Part shown: one piece after another, positions 44,901-56,483 of the stretch | Position numbering within the stretch: the stretch's first letter is position 1 | Layout: each line of letters opens with the position of its first letter | Assembly (NCBI GenBank): GCA_022579005.1 | Contig: MU401535.1 | Span: forward strand, 93,789 to 157,788 | Reading direction: 5' to 3' | Length of the DNA: 64,000 nucleotides | Source of the DNA: Poronia punctata | Taxonomy: Eukaryota; Ascomycota; Sordariomycetes; Xylariales; Xylariaceae | Position numbers and translations under genes: made by a program | The notes under the pieces: generated by a model | Seen by the model: the letters and a program-made list of their open reading frames with translations, nothing else | Databases searched by the model: none | Told to the model about the DNA's origin: nothing

Positions 44901-47900
44901 GTTGGTTTGGCACTGCAAAAGACACCTTGGACCTACTACAGCAGTACTATGTAGGTCCCCATGTAGATAGATGCCTGAGGATTACAGCACTTGCCTGATT
45001 AGCCTGCAGTGCGGGGCGATCCCCCAACTTGCGATGACGCTAGAACATACATACTAGGTATTGCAAGACCACATGCCCAGACATGTAGTGGGCGAAAGCG
45101 TTTGCGGGTCTCAAAGTTACCTCCTTCATAAGACTACCTACATAGGTGACAGTCCTTCCTAAACCGGCCAGGGAAAAGGACCTGTACACGTATAAGAGGT
45201 ACGTGAACTAACAGGGTCTGCAATCTATCTCACAGGGAAGGAGGGGGAATGGTTCTGCTCTGACAGTACAGTTGGTGTGTACTTTAGGTAAGCTGAAAAT
45301 ATCTCTAACATGGCCATGTCAATTGTTTTGACGCGACCTGATGCTTGGACGGGACCAACATACGTGTAGATATGAATGAAACAGAAACAATCAGATTGGT
45401 AGGGAAAAGGGCATGCAGTATACAGTAGCACCGTAAACAGGCAAATGAGACAGCTGCTATTTATGTCTAATAACAAGTTTACGTTTTCCTATAGGTAGGA
45501 CAGGCCAAAACGGCGGCCCATAAGCCTGTAGGTAGGCGTTCGGACGGTTTTTCTGTAGGCACTTCAGTTTTAGAAACTCGGCATGACATGACATAGAAGC
45601 ACAACAGCTGACTGATTTCTACACCACAGTCACACGATCTAATAATTACATATCCCGCTTCAGTGATTCCAAATCCTGCTTGTTTGAACCGGCCACGCTC
45701 GATTTAAATGCTACTTCGATAACTAGACGGAAAGACAAATTGTCGATATTATCTACCATGCGAGTTCTGAAGAGTAAATACTGATCTGATAGTTTAGGTA
45801 TTTCCTCGACGGAGAAGACACGATTACATTCATCATACCTGATGATCGAGCTTGAAGCATATCATTGTGCACCAAGCAGTAGACTGGACTAGATAGCCGT
45901 GACCCGGATCTTCCAATGCGGAAGCGGAATGCCTACTCCATGGGGAATGGACTCTGTCCCGAGATCTAGACTATCACCACATAGAACACAAGGCGCAATG
46001 GCCAAGTGCGAAATAAGCTATGTATGTTCAAAAGCTTGTGCATCTCGCGTGTCGCCAGACCAGACCACGTCAGAACACACCAGCAACACACGATGTACGG
46101 CAAAAATGATGTGCTAAGTACTACGCTTACGCGTGAAGTTCCTCCGATCTTATCTTTTGGCATGCAGCAACCCCCTTGTAAGCCCCAGTTAAGACCTGCA
46201 CAGAACCTGTAGGTGCCGGGATGGGAAGGGGTCGAGTACGACCTATGCCACGCGCTTCCTCGCCATTCAGCTTACGACCCTACAGTAGCATCCCCCACCT
46301 GTGTAGACGCAATACAACGTCGACGCACGAGTTTTCATGCTGGATAATTTATTAGTTTGGCCAATAATCGGTATTTATCGAATGCGTAGACCCAAGGTAA
46401 CCTTCTTCTCCCTCCTGATTCTCCCATGTGTGAAGGATCCAAAAATATGGGCCACATGACCGTGACCCCCCTCAGACAGCCCTGAAGTGCAACCTGCAGA
46501 TAGCCTGGGAGAGTCCTACTGGTCCCGTGTGCTGTGTTGTGTTTTGTGATGTATGTCTTATGTTCCCCGAGGGGGCCTCGAAAACGGAATGCAACTTTGA
46601 TCTTTACGCGTACTTTAGTAGAGTAGGTCAACGGATGACGGGTGTTTTGTTAATCGACGACTTATCATTGCCTACATACCCGCCGATATAAGTGTACGCG
46701 TATATAGGTTATCTACAAGAAGAGCTACTGGTCATTGGCCGGCGTTTTGACTAACAGCTCTAAAATGATAGGCTGTTACGATGTTGGGTACGTCTTGCTC
46801 ATACTTCTTCTTTTTAATAGTATTACATAACCTACTGAAAAGGGGAGATCCGAGCTCGCAAAGACGGGCCAGATATGCCCTAATACCAATCTAGGAATTC
46901 AATGAGACTAGACTAGACTAGTGTGAGGCTGAAATAGCGGCCCGCGCTTACACGCCATGAGTGTGCTGTAAGCCTGTGATAAATGATAAAGTGTGCTGTA
47001 TCTACTTGTACGTGTAGTGAATAATGAGATTATAGTATGCCTCGGCTGACGGTGAACGGAAGGCGCTTTGTGGGGAGTGTGCCGTTGTGGCGCCCGCCGC
47101 CTCGAGTCCGTTTGCTTTACCGCTTTACCTTGTCATCCCACATACCGTTCTCGACGCCTTGGAATAATATCCCAATCCCTGATTTCTTCCCACCTTCTCG
47201 TCTGCACCATCGTTCTAGTCTATTCTACAGAACCCCTAAAAACGCCCTTGGCAACGCTACGTAGCCAGCCAACCTTCTGAATGCGTCTGCGTCTGGTGTA
47301 CAATATGCAAATGTCGTACACATCGACCCGGTACAGATCTCGGGGGTATGTTTGTCTCGATGCGAATCCACGGACGAGCTGAATCCAAAACGGGGAAGTG
47401 AGTCTTGACCCCCCTTACACACTAACCTCTGTAAGGAGAGTACAAGATGCTAACCTAATCTAGCTGGCTTATTACCATTGGTAGGGTATCACTGTATCAG
47501 AAGTTAGGGTAGTACCTATGCAGTCTAGATGGACTATCTAGGCAATGCTAGGTTAGAATGCTGACCTTTTCTTGCAAGTAGATTAGGTAGACCTTGGAGA
47601 CGATGGAGACCTTGTTCAAGACGGAAAGATCTACATGACGATGCAAAAACGATGAAAAACCATGCAAAACAGACTTGTTCGAGATCCTCCTACGAAACGT
47701 CCTAACTGAAAAAAGCATCGTGTTAGTAAACTAGTTCCACACTCTCAAGGAACAACCTATGAGATACCACTAGGGCCGTTGATCCCGTCGATCCCCTGTT
47801 CAAGAAGTTAAATCGGACGACGGCAACGGCAACGGCAAGACCTAAATCCTTCGGTTCGCATCAAGCCATGCGTGGTTGCGACTAGGTATAAGGTAACAAG

Positions 47901-47979
47901 GTAGCGTGCGAAGAGGGACCAGGAGAAGTCCAGGGATTGGGTAGGGTGAAAGATGGTGAAGGCCTAAGGGGGAGGAAAG

Positions 47980-48130
47980 GGGGGGGGGGGGGGGGGGGCG
48001 GGGTGGAATGGGCCCAGGACCCCCAGAAGTTGGGGGGTTAAAAGCCCGCGGAAAAGAAACTAGTTGTTAACNNNNNNNNNNGCGCCCCCCCCCCCCCCCC
48101 CCCCCGCCCCCCCCCCCCCCCCCCCCCCCC
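47980..48130. other. Assembly gap (10 N) between poly-G and poly-C runs
   Basis: A run of about 20 G begins near 47981. Ten N characters occupy 48072-48081. They are followed by about 48 C interrupted by single G bases, to about 48130. The gap size is a placeholder, and the true length and sequence here are unknown. Confidence 0.9.
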
Positions 48131-48681
48131 GCCAATGGAAGTAAGAGACCCTTACCCGCATATTGTGGCTGAAAAACAGCCGGCGAATACCTAACCTTTA
48201 GGTTACCTACTCACTTGGCATGCCCATCGCCTGCAGTAATTATTATGTACACATTATCATGTTGTACCAGGCCCCAGGGGATGTAGGTAGGGTTCTAAAA
48301 TATCGGTTCTTCAACCAAGACTACCTTGGCCATGCCACGCTCCCTAGGTTACTCCATCACTGCATCTGCCGTCGTTGACCCTTGATGTTTTAGACAGATG
48401 CGGGATGCGCCACCGTGGTCATGAAGGGTGTGCTGCCCTATTTAGACCCTCACCAGTCACTTAGAGTCACTTGGATGCTGGTCCCTGACCACTCCATAAT
48501 AAGAACGGGCTGGCGCCCGACCATCATCATCATTGGACTAGACTAGACTACTTCACTTTCAACCCCCGACAGATCGGACGACTTTTGGTAGCTTTGATAA
48601 CGACTTGGCCCCTGACCCTTACCAAGAACCAAGAACCAAGAATTGATATCACTCTCTCGCCAAGAAAAGACTCCTCTCACC

Positions 48682-49845
48682 ATGACAGGACGACAGGCGA
48701 CAAGAACACGACAAAAGTACAAGGACAGCTGCACACACTGCGCTGGCGCCAAGGTCAGATGTAGTAAGGAGAAGCCGCGATGTACAAGATGTACCGAGAG
48801 AGGCTTGGAATGTTTCTACGGTCTCTCGTATCGCTACGGCCGTCTGCCTGCCCGCGCAAGATTGAATGCCAACGGCTTCATGGATCAAGCCGCCACTACC
48901 GCTCCGTCGACGCCAAGGGAACTCCTTCCTCATGGCTCCAGGACACCTTCCCCCTCTTCTGAGCCCACAGATATGCCCATCGCCTGGTTGAGCGAGGCGA
49001 ATATGGGCATGTTGAATGCTCACTCGGCATCGATGAACGGGTTCACCACCATGAGTTACGATGCTCACCACAACAACTATCTCGGGCACGCATACGACGG
49101 GTCTACGGCCTCGTTGCCCTCTATTCCCTCGCAGGCATTTCAGACCCTGACGCCCACATCGGATCCCATCACTTCGACACCAGCCACGTTCAACACGGTC
49201 AATTTCCTCCCTTGTCTGGACACGTTAAGCCACACTACCACACGGAGAAGCCATGCCAGGAGTGATTCGAGCGTGTCAAGCATGCCTTCTGCATACGAGT
49301 ATCCTAGCGGGGGCTTCTCGAATACTTCGCCCATCACATTTGGCACGCCGCCGGAGACACCGAGAGCACGGCCGGTCCAGCACTATACAGCCCCCGTACA
49401 ACACGATTGTCTTTCCCAAGCTTCGGCTACATTACTGTCGTTACGGCATGAGCCGATGCCAGGACGTGCCAGAAACCGGGAGACGATGGACTACATCCTG
49501 CAGATGGTTGAGTGCGAGTGTTTCACTCACGACAGCCACGTCCGGATCTTCATGGTCCTCATCGGCTTCGAGGTTATGGAGAGGTACTCGAGGGTGACTC
49601 ATAATGACATGGCCATGTCGAGCACCGAAGGCATCATCGAAGACTTACAGGTCGTGCTAAAGTTGATAGACCGTCTGCTGAGACGGCTCAGAGAAACCGG
49701 GGATGGGACGTACACGCAAGAATTGGCGCCTAGATCATCAACCAACACCATCTCCCCCACAGTCTTCGGTCAGTTGGAATCCGACTTGCGGAAGCATCTA
49801 CGCAGTATCTCCCACAACACGGTGGATATTCTTCGCCGGGGTTAG
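48682..49845 (+). CDS. Zn2Cys6 transcription factor, AflR-like
   Basis: 387 residues, intronless. The fungal binuclear zinc cluster is at C17-x2-C20-x6-C27-x6-C34-x2-C37-x6-C44, within KYKDSCTHCAGAKVRC...KEKPRCTRCTERGLECFY. The pattern SCTxCAxxKVRCxKEKPxCxRC plus the following YRYGRLP linker is that of AflR, the aflatoxin/sterigmatocystin pathway activator and its relatives. The C-terminal part (about 250-325, DCLSQASATLLSL...ILQMVECECF...HVRIFMVLIGFEVMERYSRV) matches the AflR-type regulatory domain. Such proteins activate secondary-metabolite gene clusters in the nucleus. The ATG at 48682 is chosen because the frame upstream has only a TTG. No biosynthetic gene is within several kb, so its target is unknown. 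The 387 residues are somewhat short compared with AflR. Confidence 0.93.
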   Translation: MTGRQATRTRQKYKDSCTHCAGAKVRCSKEKPRCTRCTERGLECFYGLSYRYGRLPARARLNANGFMDQAATTAPSTPRELLPHGSRTPSPSSEPTDMPIAWLSEANMGMLNAHSASMNGFTTMSYDAHHNNYLGHAYDGSTASLPSIPSQAFQTLTPTSDPITSTPATFNTVNFLPCLDTLSHTTTRRSHARSDSSVSSMPSAYEYPSGGFSNTSPITFGTPPETPRARPVQHYTAPVQHDCLSQASATLLSLRHEPMPGRARNRETMDYILQMVECECFTHDSHVRIFMVLIGFEVMERYSRVTHNDMAMSSTEGIIEDLQVVLKLIDRLLRRLRETGDGTYTQELAPRSSTNTISPTVFGQLESDLRKHLRSISHNTVDILRRG

Positions 49846-52800
49846 ACAATGATCCATGACAGCGTCGGCGTTGGGGGTTTGTATATTATCAGTTTTCCTT
49901 TTTGCCTTTTACACGTACATACATACACTAGGGATATTACATATATTGTATACTACTTTTTACACATTAGCTTCAGACCTTGATCTCTTGCGGAGGACAT
50001 GTACTTGGTAATGGGACGATGACGAGGAAAAAGAAGGGGATACTAGGTGCAAACTCTATAGACTACCTAAACTATCTAATCACGATAGTATGACCACAAC
50101 GCTTGAATACTGACAATACAAATTGTGTTGCAAAGTCTTTAAACCGTCTAAAGCCCTGTATTGACTTGATACTATCAATGATTCAATCTTCCAACACCAT
50201 CCATAGGTCACTTGTCTTATCCCAATCAAAAAAGATTACAACAACATGTTACCGAGTCTAGCTGGAAGCTCCATGTAATAGGAGAAATATCCTTCCTGAA
50301 GTACCTATATACCTAACCTTACCTACACCAGACCTATCCGTCACATAGCTCGTACATAGGTACACAATAAATCCCCAGACCTTGCCTCTCCCCTGTCGAG
50401 TTGGAAGAAGGGGAGTTCCAAATCTTGTTGGGTCGCACATCAATCACTCCTTCAAAACTTCAGCCGCCCCGTCGACTTTTTCTAGAATGTTACCTCGTTT
50501 TTCTTCTTTTCCTTCTAGAAGGTTTATTATCCTGCGCCACCAAAAGTTGGAGTTTGGAGTTGGAGTAGGTAAAAAAGACCTATGAATAGATAGTATTGCG
50601 ACGTTGAATATTTTGACCAATAGGTGAGGTAGGTTGGTAGGGGGAGGTAATTTCCCTGACCGAATGAGCGAATGAATGAATGAATGAATAAAGGAGATCC
50701 TTTAGCTGAAAAAGGAGGGAGGCGAATTTTTCAGCTTTGGGTTGGTTTAGGTTTGGGTTCGTACAACTATACTGTACATATAGAAGAATGGGAGAGGGAA
50801 GGATAGATCCCCCCAGTTATGTGGATAGAGGAAATAAATCAGAATTTCCCTGGTCATTGGTGTTACAAAGGGATTGTCAATCATAGTCGTGATATCTCAA
50901 AGAAACAAATATAAAGAGCATTTATTAGGAAAATCCCTTTTCCTACGCATTGTTATATTTTGTTCCTAAAAAGCTGGGGTATCCTTATTTTCTTTTCAGC
51001 CCACGCCTTACCGTCTGTAAGATGACATTGTATAAACGCCACTGGGGTAAGGCCAACGGTGAATGGTAGGTGTGAACCGAGATTGAAGGAAAGAAAAGCT
51101 TAGTTAGCTCTTACCATATAAACTGTAACCTGAAAAAAAAAACACAACACAACCCTAACATGGTATGTACCGGTATCCCCCCCTGACGTAAGGTAGGTAG
51201 ACTAGAAAGGAGGTCGAGAAACGCCAAGATTCCGGGATTTACATTTACATACTTTTCCAGAAGAGACAGCCCGAAACGCAACCTAACCTAGGCAATGTGA
51301 CATTACAGCAGTAGTCTAACACCTGGTTGTCACCTCCCTGAAAGAAAGAAAGATCTGCAGTACGCAGGCCAGCCGCTGGTTATGCTCCGCGGCCCTCACC
51401 TGATACAAAAACAACATGAATATGTATGATTGAGCTGTGTTGTTATGTCATAGGTACTTGCCAATGTGTGCGTGTGTGCGTGTGTGTGCCCCCCTAAATA
51501 AAGGTGTGAAATAGGAGCAGTGCCAAGATTCTCGTATTCTCATCTTGTCTTGTCTTGCCTTTTTGTCATTTCTACTACCTCGTAATTGCTTTAGTCCCCC
51601 CTAACCAACCCTCCTTTATTGCCTCACTTTCAAGAAAGGATCATGCTAGGCGAGAGAATTTGTGGCTGGCACTTGGGGTTAGAACTCTGTTTTATTTCTC
51701 TATTCTATTGATGGGAGGCTTGGCTTGCATTGGGGCAGAAACGTGAGATCATTGGTATTGTACAAAGACAAAGGGCTAAAGGATATGAGGGTGTAGTGTA
51801 TGTAGGACCGGATAGGAGAGAATTGGGTAACCAGGACTGATGTAGGTCAGACACAATGAGGTGGAATCTCTGGAGATGTATTTTGATATAGGTATCACGA
51901 CTACAACTCCGTGACTTGCGTAGACAGGGGATTAGACTGATAACTAATGCCAGTGTCCTATGTATCACATATGCTTTATATCACTACTAGTAGGTGAAGG
52001 GCTCAACGCCGTTGCCCTTAAGAAACCGAAAGCTTCAGCTTACTTGCTAATTAGGTGTATATGTAGGTAGCTATATTATGGAGAGTAGGACCTTGCCTGC
52101 ATATCCAAAGGGATTGTTTGCAGATGCGGCGATACACTGGCATTAAGCCTCACGGCAACCAACCCATGGCTATGTACTATATTTTGACATTACCATTTGC
52201 CGTCTAGTAAAGATATTTGCTCAAGGACCCCCATCCCCTTGAGATAAATCTGGCGCCTAATTCTTCGTTTCCCCTGCCCCGAGCTCCCTTTTGTGGTACA
52301 TCTATCTAAACAGCGACCTTGGAGTGTCTACGTACTGGTCCACAGGTGTAAGCGATGTAGACAGCATATACCATTGCCTACGTATTGTTGCAGGGAAGAA
52401 AAAACAGTCCTATCTACTATATCATACCTATACCGCATCATGATCGATAGGTACTAGGCTAGGCACCCGCCGGATTCCGGGTTAGGTCCATCTGCATATC
52501 AAACTCGGTCAACAAATAAGGGGTAATGTCATAAAAGGAGTTTTGTGTTCCCGACGTCGGTGTCTTACTTTCAGGGGCACGGCTACAAGGCCATCCGCCC
52601 CTTGCTTTCTCTTTCCTACAGTGTCACTCAACAAGAATAACACTCTTTAGGGCCTTCCTCTAACTTAATTGGTACTTGACTTTAGACTATCCTAAAAACA
52701 AAAATAGAAATAAAGTATCTCAAAAGCTACTATTTAGGGCTAGAATTTCGTCTCTTGACCCCCTGAGCCCTTTTGTTCCACTTGACCCTTCTATTGCCAT

Positions 52801-54350
52801 TTATCTGTAGCCTGATATGATAGGTACTAGTAACACTTGATCAAAACCAGTCTCACTACCTATAAACTGGCATGCTCTTCGAACGTATGATTGCATACGA
52901 ACGCTGTTAAGCTCAAGCGCGACATGGAAATAGTAAAGTGTCTAGTATCCCATGTAGGTAACACGTAGTAGCCTTGACTCGCTAGGTAGAAAATACACCA
53001 AACGGGGTACAACATGCTATAAATGTCAGGGTGTAGTTTCTAAACGGCCCAACTTGATGATAGTCAACTCCGAGGAGCTTGTCGTAGCTAGTAGCACGGA
53101 GTGTGATAGGCGGAAGAAGTACTCGTATGCGAGAAGTGGACGGCTGTTTTATTATGTTCTCTGTCTTGAGCATTGGGGTCAAAATTGGGATGGTTTTCTC
53201 CATGCCGTGTCCCAAATCCACCGGCCATGGATCCATCTCACTTTTGGCCAGGGATGCATAGCCGCTGTTTGGCAACTGGTGGATATTGTCACCGACAATC
53301 AGCTGTGCAAAGCATAGCACCACCTACGATTTAGAACATCAAAGATTAGTGGACGGAGCAAAGAGTTTGGGACGGTAACCTTGTCACTGCATAATTCAAC
53401 AGTCAATAATATGGTGCGCATGTTCAGGGTCATACTAGGTGAGTAGCATGAACTGTTTTAACAACCATATCACTGAGCTTATCGACAGGAAAATTAAATA
53501 CGCCATCAAAAGAGCCTTACTAGACGGCCCTATCCAGGCTCATGTTGCTATTATGATGACCTACCTGCTCAGTCTCGAGAAAAGAGACGAAAACCTCACC
53601 AATTGTCTCGCCGTCCTACAGGCAAAAGTCAACGCAAAGCAGGCGACTGCAGAGGTACCTAGCCCAGAGTCAGACCCATAACAAACAAGATTGCTGAGGG
53701 GAGACTCCTCAGGTTATGATTTTGAAGCCGTCCTGGCGATGTCACAGCCCAAATGTATATTGTCTCCGGGGTAAGACCGGCCGGTCCGTGCAAAGACTTC
53801 GCATCTCGGGTTCACATAATAGTCCGGCTTACAAACGCGAACAATCGGCATGCTACTCATATACAAGTACCCGTACACTCTACACAGAATAGCGTTACTC
53901 CCAAGACCATGCAACCTTTGACTAATTAGCTTCCGGCGCTAGACATAATCTCGGACTCGGCCCCACAGAGCAAAAGGAATACCTACATTAAAATTCCGGC
54001 CTAACCACCTCCGGCCTAAAATGTAAGAGCTAGGTTACGTAACATGCAGACTCTGGGGCATATAGAGTAACAAACGCTGACTAGCACCCATGACCCGAGG
54101 TCCATAGGGCTGGATCACTAGGGAAACCGTGAATAATAAAGTCAATAAGAAAGCCCTAGAAATCGGAGCCCCCCGTTTAGATTATTAATGACCTGACACA
54201 TTGCATGGCAATTCGAAGGGATAAGAATGACCCCTTCACCAGCTGAAAGTGAAAAAAGATATAATTCCTCTCATATCTTTGTGAATTATCCCCAAAAAGT
54301 TCTGCTTTTGACGTGACTCGCAGTAAATGATAGTAAGACAGACCCTCATC
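49846..54350. other. Gene-poor intergenic stretch (4.5 kb)
   Basis: No gene I can support. The best candidates are weak: a 77-codon plus-strand frame with ATG at 53448 and stop at 53681 (helical, MNCFNNHITELIDRKIKYAI start, no known family) and a 113-codon minus-strand frame at 52982-53323. Short satellites occur: AATG repeats at 50671-50690 and a TG/CG tract at about 51465-51488. Base composition is normal. Confidence 0.5.
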
Positions 54351-54858
54351 ATGGCAGACACCGCACAGCCGATCCCCGTAATCCTTTGTGGCGCGAGAGC
54401 AGAGATTGGAGGGAGAGTTACTGCGACCATCAAACCCGAAATCGAGGGTGAGTCCGCCCTTCTCTACCTACCTCGACACAACCGCTAACTGTGCCCCGAC
54501 AGTTATCCAGTTCATCGCCTCGGTGAAGGACGCCAAGGAGAACTTTGCAAGCTTGCTGGCCGGGAATGGGCCCAAGACGCAGATCTCCAATGACGTCGGG
54601 AGCCACAACTTCAGCAGACCACCCCGCGCTATCATCTTCGGGCGGGGCTACACGGATGAAGAGGTCAGGGAGCTTAATCGCCTGTTTCGAGGATCTGCCA
54701 GCCAGCCCGTGGCGTGGATCGCTGGTGATCCATCTATAGCGCCTCCGACAAACCCCGGACCGGCTTATGCACTAAAGGCGGCCGAGAATGTGAAGAGGAC
54801 GCTGTTTAGCTGGATCGAGGCTGGAGGTGAGAGTGAGGAAGTCGTGTACTACTATTAG
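54351..54858 (+). CDS. Conserved fungal protein of unknown function, Rossmann-like fold suspected
   Basis: Exon 1 54351-54447, intron 54448-54502 (GTGAGT...GACAG, 55 bp), exon 2 54503-54858; 150 residues. It opens with a hydrophobic strand PIPVILCGARAEIGGRV, then ATIKPEIEVIQFIASV created exactly by the splice, and later PPRAIIFGRGYTDEEVRELNRLF. Alternating beta strands and helices with glycine turns suggest a small nucleotide-binding-like fold, but there is no intact GxGxxG or catalytic motif. Similar small fungal proteins are known to me only as hypothetical. No signal peptide or membrane span. It is the last normal gene before the second RIP island, only about 0.6 kb from its edge. Confidence 0.75.
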
Positions 54859-55117
54859 ATACCTAGTGGAGAGATGGGGGCGGCTGCTTCCTGGTGCGAA
54901 AGTTTGGATATGAACTATGAACTGGGCTGAAAGAAAGAGTGAGCACTGCGCCTCAACTCTTGTCTTTCGTCTTATTATTGTAAAAGAGCCTTGTATTGCA
55001 GAAATAGAAACCGGAGCTCCATCACCTAGATACCTACCTAAAGGCCTAACTAAGACTTGGCCGCTACCACACATTGCACACCTCTCTTAGCCAACGATCT
55101 TATTAGAAATAAAACAA

Positions 55118-55437
55118 TTGGTTACTCGTACAAGCCGGTCAGTAAGCGCAGAGCAGCGCCAGGCAAAGCATACCTCAGTGTATCGCGATAATGTTTACGC
55201 CAAGTACGCGTACGTGCGGCCCCAAGACGAGTCACAAGCCCCCCTCCATTCCGCTGCGGCTAGCAACGCCAACAAGAGGATCATCCGAGGATTAGAATAC
55301 ATTAGTCAGTTTGAGATGCGCATACTTCACAAACCTGGCTAGTACCACATACTACCTACCAGATGCACTTAGCAGACTACTAAGGGACGAATTACCATCC
55401 CCTACCCCTTGGCGCAACGTGTTAGATCTAACAGGTT
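55118..55437 (+). pseudogene. Ty3/gypsy RNase H remnant, broken
   Basis: The frame 55118-55342 ends with NKRIIRGLEYISQFEMRILHKPG, the C-terminal end of a gypsy-type RNase H domain (compare the usual W-x-x-x-L-x-x-F/Y...I-x-H/Y-x-P-G), and is closed by TAG. PDALSRLLRDEL, which normally follows directly, is found at 55359-55394 in another frame. A CTAC repeat (CTACCTACC, about 55352-55360) suggests a small duplication caused the shift. Base composition is still normal, so this piece escaped heavy RIP. No other domain of the element is recognisable upstream. Confidence 0.75.
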
Positions 55438-55439
55438 AT

Positions 55440-56171
55440 AAGATAATAAGAATTAATATAATGCCTATACAATAGAAGTTATACGGCTGTAGTAGGGACT
55501 ATTATAAAGAAAAAGGTCTTTTTATAAAAGGTTTTTTTTTACTTATTTAGTATGTGCAGATTTTATAAAAAGGAGAAAAAAGACTTTTTTATGCATATAT
55601 TTAATTAATATATATAATTTAGCTATTTTGCTAGTTTTAATAATTAAAAGTTTTATACTGCTTATTATTATTATTAAAGCTTAATAGTATAGTAACTTAG
55701 CAATAATAGTATTAGCTAATAAAATTAAACTATTTTACTTAAAAAAAATTTATTATTAAAATAAAAAATTTAAAATAAAAGCTTTAGTTTTATAGCTATA
55801 ATAATATATTAACTTAAAAAATAAAAAACTTTAGCTTAAATAATTTAAACTTATTAACATTACTAAACTTAATAAAAAGCTTATTACTTTTGCTATTAAA
55901 AAAACTAAATTTAGGTTTTATATAGCTAGAAATACTTTTATTTTAAATAAAAATAAATAAGTTAATATTAAAAAAATTTTAATAGATTTTTTTAACTTTA
56001 TTAAAAAGTTTAAATTAATATTTATATTTTTTAAAAATAAATATAAATAAAGCATTAAAGCTTAAAAAAAGCTTAATAATAAAATAATAAAGCTAAAAAC
56101 TTAAATAAGTAATATTATATTTAAAAATTATAAAGCTTTTTATATAAAATATAATAAAAAAGTAAATAAAT
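55440..56171 (+). mobile_element. RIP-degraded repeat flanking the gypsy element (left part)
   Basis: Base composition drops abruptly to nearly pure A/T around 55440, directly after the RNase H remnant. The stretch is full of stops and has no readable domain. It was the target of the gypsy insertion at 56172-56176 and continues at 63277. Its class is uncertain; being next to the RNase H remnant, it may belong to another LTR element. Confidence 0.6.
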
Positions 56172-56176
56172 AGTAT

Positions 56177-56472
56177 TATAATAAAATTAAAAAGATAACT
56201 AGTGTAAGAACTAATATATACCTTATATTAATAATAGAATTTAAAAGTAAAAAACTAGAAACTAAAATATATAAAGCAGTATTGTTTATACTTATTTATA
56301 TTTTTTTTATTTTAGGTTTTTACTATAGCCCTTGCTTAAAGTTTAATTATAGTTACTACCTTTTGCTATAAGCCCTTAACAAAAAAGTAGTAAGTACAAT
56401 TTTATATTTATAAAATTAATAAAATTAATTAGATTAATTAATTTAAGGACTAAGAACTACTTTTTTATTACA
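56177..56472 (-). repeat. 3' LTR of the gypsy element (left copy)
   Basis: 296 bp, matching 62976-63271 over its full length with only transitions visible. Read on the minus strand it starts with intact TGTAATAAAAAAGTAG and ends TTATTATA, where the original CA has become TA. Confidence 0.9.
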
Positions 56473-56483
56473 ATCCCCTCTTT
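56473..56483 (-). other. Polypurine tract of the gypsy element
   Basis: AAAGAGGGGAT on the minus strand, directly abutting the 3' LTR. A GC-containing purine run in an otherwise A/T-only region sets the element's orientation. Confidence 0.75.

Larger units (their letters stand above)
41921..48681. other. Gene-poor intergenic stretch (6.8 kb)
   Basis: After the tRNA terminator I find no coding region with a recognisable motif, convincing codon bias or splice structure up to the AflR-like gene. Base composition is normal, so it is not a RIP island. It contains many TACCTA/TAGGTA words, a few GACTA tandems (46905-46921, 48536-48551), and an assembly gap with homopolymers near 48 kb. Long non-coding transcripts cannot be excluded. 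Confidence 0.5.

Noticed and set aside
53439..53681. 80-codon frame, possible small gene
   Set aside because: Only start in the extended form is GTG (an ATG follows at 53448); no homology recognised and no promoter or splice evidence, so kept only as a note in the intergenic entry.
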